DNA of 64,000 bases from Streptomyces rubrogriseus (GTDB lineage Bacteria; Actinomycetota; Actinomycetes; Streptomycetales; Streptomycetaceae): positions 6,944,001-7,008,000 of the forward strand of contig NZ_CP116256.1 of NCBI RefSeq assembly GCF_027947575.1, given 5' to 3'. Both the position numbers and the translations under genes were made by a program. Under the pieces are notes generated by a model. It was not told the origin of the DNA and did not search any database. It worked only from the letters and a program-made list of their open reading frames with translations. Position 1 is the first letter of the stretch. Every line of letters begins with the position of its first letter. This document shows, one piece after another, positions 36,757-43,610 of this stretch.

Positions 36757-36827
36757 GGCCTCCGGAGCCGTGTGCGCAGGTTCGAATCCTGCCGGGGGCA
36801 CACTGTGCAAGTGTGCCCAAGACCCCG
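36757..36827 (+). repeat. attR: attR: right copy of the 71-bp integration repeat
   Basis: Identical to 18317-18387. Here the tRNA 3' half is present without its 5' half, which is the expected displaced original tRNA end. It is followed by a terminator-like hairpin AAGACCCCG ... CGGGGTCTT (36819-36858) whose loop differs from the attL copy. It marks the right boundary of the element. Confidence 0.93.
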
Positions 36828-37027
36828 TCACCAGCGGAAACGCTGAGGCCGGGGTCTTCGCGTATGTGCAGGCGCATGAAAGCAGCCAGGCTCCCAGCGA
36901 GGCCAGCCACTGGCCAGTTGCCCAGGTCAGCTCCTGACCGAGCCGCAAGTCCACAGCTTCCCAAAATGGTGTATCGATGTCAGTGGTCAGTGCGAAGATC
37001 CCGGTCAACCAGCTGACTGGGAGAGTC

Positions 37028-37465
37028 ATGGGCACATGGGACATCCACCCATTCGACAACGACACAGCCGCGGACTTCGCGAACGATCTGGACGACGCCG
37101 ACACGCTGGAGCGTGTAGCCCTCATCCGCACGGTTCTCATGCGGGCTGCCCACAGCAAGGACTAGCTGGAAGCGCCCGAAGCCGAGGAAGCAGTAGCGGC
37201 TGCGGCCCTGGTGGCCGCCCAATGCTCCGATACTGAACCGGGCAACATTCCGTACGGTCCTGAAGAGCCGATTCCGACCCTGCCCGCGGACCTGAGGTTG
37301 GTGGCCGTCGAAGCCCTGGACCGGGTCCTCGCAGACGAGTCCGAGCTCTCCGAGCTTTGGGAGGAGTCCGAGGGCGGCGGAGCCTGGAAACGAAGCATCG
37401 GCCGGCTACGTCAGGCACTCGACCCGGCGCTTCAGGCACAAAGGGATGCGCTGTTCGGGATCTGA
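37028..37465 (+). pseudogene. DUF4259-family gene with an in-frame TAG
   Basis: Starts MGTWDIHPFDNDTAADFANDL at ATG 37028 with GGGAGAG upstream. The frame is open to 37465 except for TAG at 37163-37165 after AHSKD. The following in-frame residues LEAPEAEEAVAAAALVAAQ continue the family pattern, in which a Tyr (TAC) is expected at the stop. DUF4259 proteins are small, widespread in Streptomyces and uncharacterised. The start looks intact, so a 45-residue fragment may still be made. Confidence 0.75.
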
Positions 37466-37509
37466 GCCGCGCCCCTCGCCGTGCTACTACCGGGTCGTTC
37501 CTGGTCCGT

Positions 37510-37677
37510 TCAGTGCCGCTTGGCAGCGGCCATCGACGACTGCCCGCAGAACAGCACCAGTGCATGTAGGGCCCTGCGTTGGTCCCCCTCTGAGAGACCC
37601 TTGAACCACTCGACGCCCTCGTCCACAGATCTGAGCTCCTGCGCGAGTTCGTTCAGGATCACCTCGTGTGTGTACAC
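37510..37677 (-). pseudogene. Truncated DUF5958-like fragment
   Basis: 55 codons from a GTG (37675-37677): VYTHEVILNELAQELRSVDEG, then VEWFKGLSEGDQRRALHALV, stopping after FCGQSSMAAAKRH. The N-terminal half resembles, from memory, DUF5958 proteins that are about twice as long. The C-terminal half is missing, so it is probably decayed. Confidence 0.4.
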
Positions 37678-37771
37678 CGCAGACTTCGACCCCCATGATT
37701 CAGACCCACGGGACGCTCACCGCCTCCCGTGGGCATCTCCCCCGTCGAGCCCGCGCAGCACGCCTTTCAGG

Positions 37772-37906
37772 AGGTCCACGCAGCAACTGCGCCCCGGTCC
37801 CGTCCATTCCGGCCGCCCCGCACGCCTCGCGCAGGTCGACTGCCACGCCCTCCGCCGTGAACTACGTGGCGTCGCTGGCCGGTCCCTCGCTACTGCCCGG
37901 GATCAT
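37772..37906 (-). pseudogene. 5' remnant of an APH paralogue outside attR
   Basis: From ATG 37906 the frame reads MIPGSSEGPASDAT, a TAG stop, then FTAEGVAVDLREACGAAGMD and GTGAQLLR, after which similarity ends. The intact APH at 36622 begins MISGSSGGAGGNSAEFTAET with LREACSSAGLDSSGAELLR. The 60 bp before both starts are also similar (ATAC-rich patch, then CGCAATAG). So this is the fossil 5' end of a related gene. Bases 37907-38202 beyond it show no other gene. Confidence 0.7.
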
Positions 37907-38202
37907 GGCTTCGACGATACGACGCAGCCCCACCCCCGGACAGGGGGCGCCCTCGCAATAGGGACGTGCTGTCCAGCCCCTCCCGTGGCTCGCTTCGTGT
38001 CTATGACGGGCGGTTCTCGGGGACGCGGGCGCCGGGGCACGGCGTGACCACGGCGCCGTTGCGGCGGGCGGGGGTGCGGGTGTTCGGCGAGGGGCAGGTT
38101 GCCGAGGCGGCGGGCTGCCCGGGTGAGCTTGAAAGTGCCGGTGCCTTGCGCTGGCCATCGCCTCGCGTTCGCCAACACCCCTAGCTGTCCCAGGCCTCAA
38201 CA

Positions 38203-39219
38203 TCAGTCCCACTCCCAGGCCAGGCCCACGATGCCCGGGCTGGCGTCCTGTTCCGTCAGGTGGGCGCTGTGGTAGCCGTTGAGGGGGATCGGTGTGACGT
38301 GGTGGCGGGGGGCGTGGGCGGAGCGGCGGGTGAAGCCGTAGCAGCGGACCGGGAGGGTCGGTGGGGCGAAGTAGACCTGGAGGAGGTAGTGGCCCACGGG
38401 GTAGCGGAAGCCCCGGGTGTACTCGGTGCACTCGCCGCCGGTGCCGTCGGTGATGCGGTAGCGGAAGGGCTGGGTCTCGCCGAGGGACAGGGGGCGGTCG
38501 AAGACCAGCTCCACGGCGAGGAGGGAGGCCGACTGATCGCCGCGCACGCGGCCCAGGCGGCAGTTGTCCAGGGGGTCGATCCGTACCCGGGTGATGTCGC
38601 AGCCGGGGTCGCCCTGGTAGATGGAGACGTACCGGTCGACGTTGCCCCGGTGTGCCCGTACGAGTTGCTGGACCTCGCGGCGCCACAGTTCACGTCGGGG
38701 GCCGAGGTGGACCTGCTCCGACTGGCTCACCGTGTGGAGGCGGTCCTCGGTGGGGCAGTCGAGTTGGTCCAGCAGGTGGAGGACCGCCGTGTCCGAGCCG
38801 ATCAGCTCCTGGTAGCGGCGGGCCGCCCGGGTGGTGGTGCCCGTGGCTCCGCCTCGGGTCGGTTCCAGCAGGCGGAGCAAGGCGCCGGGGGCGATGTCCA
38901 GGATGTGTTCGAGTGCCCTGATCACCTGTACCGACTCGGGCCTTGCCGGTACCCGTTCGCCGCGCTGCCAGTAGCTGAGGCTGGTCACGCTGACCTGGAG
39001 GCCCTGTTCGGCCAGGTGGTGGCGGATGCGGTGCAGGGCGAGGCCGCGGCGTCGGACGGCCGTGCGCAGGGCCAGGTGGAAGGGGCCGGTGCGCAGGGCC
39101 CCGGTCAGCGCATCGGTCAGGGCATCAGGCAGGGCGTCGGGCGGGGCGTCGTCCGGTGGGGCGCTCTGCACGGGGCCGCCGGTGCCGGAGGCGCCGCCGG
39201 GGTGCGTATCGGTATGCAT
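38203..39219 (-). CDS. HTH-domain protein of unknown function
   Basis: 338 residues from MHTDTHPGGASGTGG, with GGAGGTGA just upstream. Residues about 60-120 carry a lambda-repressor-like HTH (RRRGLALHRIRHHLAEQGLQ, TSLSYWQRGERVPARP). The long C-terminal part (140-338) is beta-rich with RYVSIYQGDPGCDITRVRID and FRYPVGHYLLQVYFAPP, unlike a typical XRE sensor domain. Function unknown; the sensor part may recognise a ligand or protein. Confidence 0.7.
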   Translation of the reverse strand: MHTDTHPGGASGTGGPVQSAPPDDAPPDALPDALTDALTGALRTGPFHLALRTAVRRRGLALHRIRHHLAEQGLQVSVTSLSYWQRGERVPARPESVQVIRALEHILDIAPGALLRLLEPTRGGATGTTTRAARRYQELIGSDTAVLHLLDQLDCPTEDRLHTVSQSEQVHLGPRRELWRREVQQLVRAHRGNVDRYVSIYQGDPGCDITRVRIDPLDNCRLGRVRGDQSASLLAVELVFDRPLSLGETQPFRYRITDGTGGECTEYTRGFRYPVGHYLLQVYFAPPTLPVRCYGFTRRSAHAPRHHVTPIPLNGYHSAHLTEQDASPGIVGLAWEWD

Positions 39220-39640
39220 CACATCTTCACCTCCGCCGGTGGCCGGTCCCGTGTGCTTCGAGTGGATGTTCACACAGCAGGCGGTCGAAGGCACCGGGTC
39301 GGACGGGACGATTCCACGGCCGGTGCGCGGAGGGCCCGCGGGCGGGCGGTCGGCGATGCGGGTGGGGCTGGGCAGAGGGGTCGCGGTGCGATCCGGTCCG
39401 GCTTGTGCGGCGTTCACGGGTGTTCACACCGGGTTCACCGCTGAACCAGCCAGTTTTGCCGGCCTCTTGAACGACCGGACGCGCGGTCCGACTCTCGAGC
39501 CACTCCCCCCGGCCGGTCCCGGCGGTCCCGGCCCCCTGGTGCCCGGTTCCCGTCGTTCTCCCCTGGGCCCGGCCGGTGGTTCGTCAGGTGAACGGCCTTA
39601 TCCGATGGGGTTGTTCACCGTCCCCACAAGGAGGGCATCC
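39220..39640. other. Divergent intergenic region
   Basis: 421 bp between the HTH gene and the secreted protease, read in opposite directions from here. It should contain both promoters. GGTTCACCGCTGAACC (39431-39446) is a near-perfect dyad that could be an operator. No gene supported. Confidence 0.4.
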
Positions 39641-40324
39641 ATGCGCTTGTCCCTGTCCCCACGGAGACGGCGGCGGTGGGCCGTCGCGCTCGCGCTCTCC
39701 GCGAGCGTCGGGCTGCTCACCCCGTCGGTGGCGTCGGCGTCGTCTTCGCCGTCCCCCGGCCACGCGGCGCCACCGTCCACCCTCGCTCGCTCGGCGGTCG
39801 GCGGCGGCAGCAGCAGCAGCAGCAGCGCCACCCAGGCCGAGTGGACCTGGCGCCGGCTGAACATCTCCATGCAGGCCCAGCAGTTGAGCAACTGGTGCTG
39901 GGCCGCGACGGGCGACACCGTCGCGGAGTACTACGGCCACGACTACTCGCAGAACCAGTTCTGCAACCTCGCCTTCGGCCGGGCCGTGAACAGCTCCTGC
40001 CCCAACTCGCAGGCCACCCTCGGCAACGACCAGCGGGCGTTCAGCTCGATGGGCATCAACCCGGGCCGGTACGTCGACGGCTACCTCAACTACGACACGA
40101 TCACCCGGGAGATAGACGCTGACCGCCCCGTGATGTCGCGGATCCAGTGGCAGTCCGGCGGCGGTCACATGCTGACCGTGTACGGCTACGACGTCAGCAA
40201 GAACTGGGTGTACTGGGGCGATCCCTGGCCGTCGAGCAACCGCTACAACTGGGCCACCTACGGCTACTACGTCAACAACGGCTCCTTCTTCTGGACCCAC
40301 TCCCTCTACGGAATCGGAGCGTGA
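39641..40324 (+). CDS. Secreted papain-like cysteine protease (C39/C70 type)
   Basis: 227 residues from ATG 39641 with AAGGAGGG upstream. A twin-basic/Arg-rich N-terminus (RRRRRW) and hydrophobic core to about residue 35 form a signal peptide, possibly Tat. The mature domain contains the catalytic block QLSNWCWAATGDTVAEYY, then SGGGHMLTVYGYD (His) and VYWGDPWPSSN (Asp/Asn). This pattern is that of the AvrRpt2/Peptidase_C39-like families. It precedes another secreted protein by 7 bp, presumably a partner. Confidence 0.8.
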   Translation: MRLSLSPRRRRRWAVALALSASVGLLTPSVASASSSPSPGHAAPPSTLARSAVGGGSSSSSSATQAEWTWRRLNISMQAQQLSNWCWAATGDTVAEYYGHDYSQNQFCNLAFGRAVNSSCPNSQATLGNDQRAFSSMGINPGRYVDGYLNYDTITREIDADRPVMSRIQWQSGGGHMLTVYGYDVSKNWVYWGDPWPSSNRYNWATYGYYVNNGSFFWTHSLYGIGA

Positions 40325-40331
40325 GCCCGGC

Positions 40332-41225
40332 ATGCGACCCCGACCCCGACCCCGACTCCGACACACCGTCCTGCTGATCGCGCTGCCCGGCCTGGCTCTC
40401 CTCGGGCCGGGTCCGGCGGCCGCCGCCGGCCAGACGGGACCCTCCAAAAGCCCTGTGGTGGCCGACGCTCCCACCGCAGCGCAGCTGTCCGACGCCCACC
40501 GGGCCGCCGGGGCCCCGGCCACCCTGCGGGTCCTGGAGACCTTCTTCGCCCGCGACGGCCTCCCGCCGGGCCGCAAGGGCAGACTCGGCCCCGCCCAGGA
40601 GGCCACCGCAGCCGAGGCCGCCGATCCGCGCCTGGTCGGCACGGCCGTACCGGTGTACTCGCTCAACCCGGAGTTCGTCACCGCGGCCTCGGCGGGCCGG
40701 ACCCCGGTGGCCACGATGGAGTTCGCCGCGTCCGAGGCCGTCGACACCGACGGCGACACCGCCTCGGTGTGGACGGCCCGGGTCGCCGGGAAGTGGCAGG
40801 TGGTCAACATCGCCACCGGGAGCGACGAGACCGACTACGCGGCCCGCGCCGACGCCGGTTCGGTGGTGTTCCGGGAGCCCCAGCTGAACGCCTGGTACCG
40901 GTTGGCCGACGGCCGGGTGGTACCGCTGAACGAGGAGGCCCGCGCCTCCGTCGGCGCCGGGGGCACCGGACTGGCGCGCTACCAGCGCCTGGTGCACCAG
41001 CGGTACGCCGACAAGATGCCGGGGTCGCGGTACGACGAGCGCGGTTACGCCGGCGGGTACGACACGGGGGCTGAGCGGGCGCGGGTCGCCGCGGACGCCC
41101 GTACCGCCGACTCGGGGCCGGCGGGCACCGTGCCGGGCGCCGCCGGGGTGGGGGCGGCTGCCCTCGCCGTCGCCGGGGTGGCCGGCGGGCTGTTGGTCCG
41201 CCGGCGGCGGCTCACCGGGGGGTGA
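40332..41225 (+). CDS. Secreted, membrane-tethered protein paired with the protease
   Basis: 297 residues. Signal peptide at 8-32 (HTVLLIALPGLALLGPGPAAAAG); soluble region to about 262; C-terminal hydrophobic segment at 265-287 followed by RRRRLTGG, giving a cell-surface anchor. No known domain; the middle has FREPQLNAWYRLADGRVVPLNEEA. The 7-bp spacing from the protease gene indicates an operon. It may be a substrate, inhibitor or surface docking partner. Confidence 0.7.
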   Translation: MRPRPRPRLRHTVLLIALPGLALLGPGPAAAAGQTGPSKSPVVADAPTAAQLSDAHRAAGAPATLRVLETFFARDGLPPGRKGRLGPAQEATAAEAADPRLVGTAVPVYSLNPEFVTAASAGRTPVATMEFAASEAVDTDGDTASVWTARVAGKWQVVNIATGSDETDYAARADAGSVVFREPQLNAWYRLADGRVVPLNEEARASVGAGGTGLARYQRLVHQRYADKMPGSRYDERGYAGGYDTGAERARVAADARTADSGPAGTVPGAAGVGAAALAVAGVAGGLLVRRRRLTGG

Positions 41226-41247
41226 ACCGGACCTGAGCCGACGGCCT

Positions 41248-41288
41248 CGACGGCCCCCGACGACGCCCACGGCGGTCGGGGGCCGTCG
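41248..41288. terminator. Bidirectional terminator between convergent genes
   Basis: Perfect 14-bp arms CGACGGCCCCCGAC (41248-41261) and GTCGGGGGCCGTCG (41275-41288) with a 13-nt loop lie between the ends of the surface protein and nitroreductase genes. Confidence 0.8.
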
Positions 41289-41296
41289 GGGATCCG

Positions 41297-41977
41297 TCAG
41301 CGCGGGGGCTCGGTGATCGCCTCCGCCAGGGGCTTGCGGGCCAGGTCCGGGACCTCGCAGTCGGGCGCCGCGTAGCCGACGGGGAAGAGGATGTAGGGGC
41401 GTTCGTTGCCGGGGCGTTCGCAGATCCTGGTGAGGAAGGCCATCGGGTTGGGCGTGTGGGTGAGGGTGCTCAGGCCCATCGCGTGCAGGGCGGTGATGAA
41501 GAGGCCGCAGGCGATGCCCACGCTCTCGTTCACGTAGTAGTTCTTGCGCAGCGAACCGTCCGGCATCGCGGTGCTCTTCTCGGCGAAGCAGACCACGATC
41601 CACGGTACGACGTCGAGGAAGCCCTTGTCGGAGTCCGTTTCGAGGCGGGCGAGCGCGGCGCGCCACTCGGGCGGGATGCGTCCGCCCTCGTAGTTGACCC
41701 GTTCCTCCTCCTCGGCGGCGAGACGGATGCGGTGCTTGGTCTCGGCGTCGCCGATCACGGCGAACTTCCACGGCTGGAAGTGGGCGCCGGAGGGTGCGGT
41801 GTTGGCCGCGGCGACGGCGAGGTCGACGCACTCGCGCGGGACCGGCTCGTCGCTGAAGAACCGCACGCTGCGCCTGCGGTCGACGAACGACACGAAGTCC
41901 CGCCCCCGCCGGATCATTTCGGCCTCGTCGTACCGGTCGGGGCGGTAGGGGACGAACGGGTGCGTGTGCTGCCTCAC
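41297..41977 (-). CDS. Nitroreductase-family FMN oxidoreductase
   Basis: 226 residues from a GTG (41975-41977) with GAGGAG upstream. The FMN-binding Arg/Ser segment DRRRSVRFFSDEPVPRE and the loop NTAPSGAHFQPWKFAVI resemble the iodotyrosine-deiodinase/BluB-like branch. SVGIACGLFITALHAMGL and a C-terminal FPVGYAAPD complete the fold. The substrate is unknown. Divergent from an AsnC-type regulator, which probably controls it. Confidence 0.85.
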   Translation of the reverse strand: MRQHTHPFVPYRPDRYDEAEMIRRGRDFVSFVDRRRSVRFFSDEPVPRECVDLAVAAANTAPSGAHFQPWKFAVIGDAETKHRIRLAAEEEERVNYEGGRIPPEWRAALARLETDSDKGFLDVVPWIVVCFAEKSTAMPDGSLRKNYYVNESVGIACGLFITALHAMGLSTLTHTPNPMAFLTRICERPGNERPYILFPVGYAAPDCEVPDLARKPLAEAITEPPR

Positions 41978-42116
41978 GGAACGGGTCTCCTCCTGGACGG
42001 GAGCACATAGGGTGGGACGGGAAGTGCCCAATGGGCAACAGAGGCGTCCGTCGGCTGTCGATTTGGCAGCTCAAACGGGATCGGGCTGCCCTTCGGGTGG
42101 CAGATCGGCAGGTACG

Positions 42117-42611
42117 GTGGCACGACAGGGGCTCGACCAGCTCGACGGCCGGATGCTGCGGCTGCTCCGGGAGCGTCCACGTGAGGGCCTGCTGGAGATC
42201 GCCCGCCGGCTCGGCGTCGCCCGCGGCACCTTGCAGGCCCGGCTCGACCGGCTGACCGGTTCCGGCGTGGTGACCGGTTACGGCCCGGACATGGACGTCG
42301 CCGCCCTCGGGCACGTGGTCCAGGCGTTCACGACGTTCGAGGTGGACCAGCCCGCCCGCGAGGCCATCGCGGCGCGCCTGCGGGCCGTTCCGCAGATCCT
42401 GGAGGCGCACGTGGTGACCGGCCCCGGCGACATCTGGTGCCGTATCGCGGGCACGAGCAACCAGCACGTGCAGCAGGTGATCGACCAGGTGCTCGAGGTG
42501 CCGGGGGTCCGGCGCAGTACGACGGTCATCGCCCTCAGCGCCGTCGTCCCCTACCGCGTCCAGCCCTTGGTCGACGAGGTGTCCGGCCTGTCGGAGCCAC
42601 GCCTGGGCTGA
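42117..42611 (+). CDS. Lrp/AsnC-family transcriptional regulator
   Basis: 164 residues from a GTG at 42117. N-terminal HTH (LDQLDGRMLRLLRERPREG, LLEIARRLGVARGTLQARLD) and C-terminal RAM effector domain (VVQAFTTFEVDQP, VVTGPGDIWCRIAG). The family binds amino acids or other small ligands as octamers. The 139-bp gap to the divergent nitroreductase start probably contains its operator. Confidence 0.85.
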   Translation: MARQGLDQLDGRMLRLLRERPREGLLEIARRLGVARGTLQARLDRLTGSGVVTGYGPDMDVAALGHVVQAFTTFEVDQPAREAIAARLRAVPQILEAHVVTGPGDIWCRIAGTSNQHVQQVIDQVLEVPGVRRSTTVIALSAVVPYRVQPLVDEVSGLSEPRLG

Positions 42612-42664
42612 CTCCGCGGCTCCTCGGGTCCGTCGGGCCTCTCGCGAAGCCGGCCGAGCGGGGC

Positions 42665-43504
42665 TCAGCCCTGCCAGATCTCCCCGATGCGTCCCGCGTG
42701 GGCCGCGCCCTGGCGTCGGCCCTCCCGCGCCGCCCCGGGGATGCGGGAGGCGTCCAGGGCGTTGCGGCCGAAGGCGCGGCGGGCCGCCCGGTCGGGGGTC
42801 AGCAGGGCGACCCGGGCGCCGCGCGAGGCGAGGGTCTCGGCCTGGGTCCGCGCGCTCGGGCTCGCTCCCGCGCCCTTGGGGACCGGGGCCAGCACGACGA
42901 CGCGCGCGCAGTCGTCGACGAGGTCGGCGTTGGTCGTGGAGCGGACGCCGCCGTCCATCCAACGGCCCGCACCGATGCCGATCGGCGGGAAGAGGGGCGG
43001 CAGTGCGCAGGTCGCCGACATGGCGTGCAGCAGGTCGACCCCGCTGTCGGCGTCGAAGGCGGTCGGTTCACCGGTGAGCGCGTCGACGGCGAACATCCGG
43101 ACGGTCCTGTCCGGCCAGTCCCGCACGGGCAGTTGGGCGCCGATGGCGTCGAAGACCGCGCTCTGCGGCACGTCGCGCACGGAGAGCGCCAGCCGGCCGA
43201 GGCGCCCGACCACCGTCTCCGGGTCGCGCGAGCCCAGCGCGGCCCACAGGTACCTGACCGTCATGCCGAAGGTGAAGTCCACGTCCATCATGGCGCGTTC
43301 ACCGTCGAGCTGCTCCTTGTAGAGGTCGGCCGGGGCCGAACCCCTGGCCAGGTCGAGGGCCAGCAGCGAACCCGCCGACGTGCCCGCGAGGACGTCGGCG
43401 TCCGTGAGGTCCACCCCCGCGTCGGCCAGCCCGGCCAGGACGCCGATCTGCCATCCGTACGCGGTCAGACCGCCCCCACCCAGCACCAGCGCCGTGTCCG
43501 CCAC
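42665..43504 (-). CDS. Patatin-like phospholipase/acyl hydrolase
   Basis: 279 residues from a GTG (43502-43504) preceded by GGTGGAGGAC; upstream in-frame starts lie in or next to an inverted repeat. Oxyanion loop LGGGGLTAYGWQIG, nucleophile GTSAGS (Ser), and catalytic DGG in WMDGGVRSTT form the Ser-Asp dyad. No signal peptide, so cytosolic or membrane-peripheral. It lies downstream of the whiE hydroxylase but has its own probable promoter. Confidence 0.85.
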   Translation of the reverse strand: MADTALVLGGGGLTAYGWQIGVLAGLADAGVDLTDADVLAGTSAGSLLALDLARGSAPADLYKEQLDGERAMMDVDFTFGMTVRYLWAALGSRDPETVVGRLGRLALSVRDVPQSAVFDAIGAQLPVRDWPDRTVRMFAVDALTGEPTAFDADSGVDLLHAMSATCALPPLFPPIGIGAGRWMDGGVRSTTNADLVDDCARVVVLAPVPKGAGASPSARTQAETLASRGARVALLTPDRAARRAFGRNALDASRIPGAAREGRRQGAAHAGRIGEIWQG

Positions 43505-43527
43505 GTCCTCCACCCCTCCCATAGCGG

Positions 43528-43585
43528 GGACCACTCCCCGTTTTGCTGCCGAGCGCGACGCTAGCAGGTAAACGGGGAGTGGTCC
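43528..43585 (-). promoter_or_regulatory. 16-bp perfect inverted repeat around a probable patatin promoter
   Basis: GGACCACTCCCCGTTT (43528-43543) and its exact complement (43570-43585) are separated by 26 bp. On the minus strand TGGACC, 17 bp, TAGCGT reads as a promoter whose spacer is one arm and whose start region approaches the other. This fits paired operators for a TetR/MarR-type repressor, or a hairpin terminator for the hydroxylase gene that ends at 43611. Confidence 0.6.
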
Positions 43586-43610
43586 ACGTTTGGGGTGTCC
43601 CGTGCCCCAC

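Larger units (their letters stand above)
18317..36827. mobile_element. Integrated AICE (pSAM2-like integrative and conjugative element), 18.4 kb
   Basis: The element is defined by the attL and attR repeats. It contains the diagnostic AICE set: tyrosine integrase, Xis, RepSA-type initiator, FtsK/TraB DNA translocase, small conserved proteins and a GntR-family KorSA-type repressor. The core runs as one leftward operon (24,141 to 18,620) controlled from the korSA intergenic region. Cargo (25,491-36,622) includes an AT-richer methyltransferase/GHKL/receiver cassette. AICEs transfer double-stranded DNA using a single TraB ATPase and can replicate by rolling circle after excision. The integrase carries an in-frame stop, so present mobility is doubtful. 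Confidence 0.9.

Noticed and set aside
36757..36800. Possible second tRNA gene
   Set aside because: Only the 3' half is present; acceptor 5' strand and D-arm are missing. It is the attR scar.
40272..42962. 896-codon minus-strand frame spanning protease partner to AsnC
   Set aside because: Crosses four supported genes in other frames; shadow.
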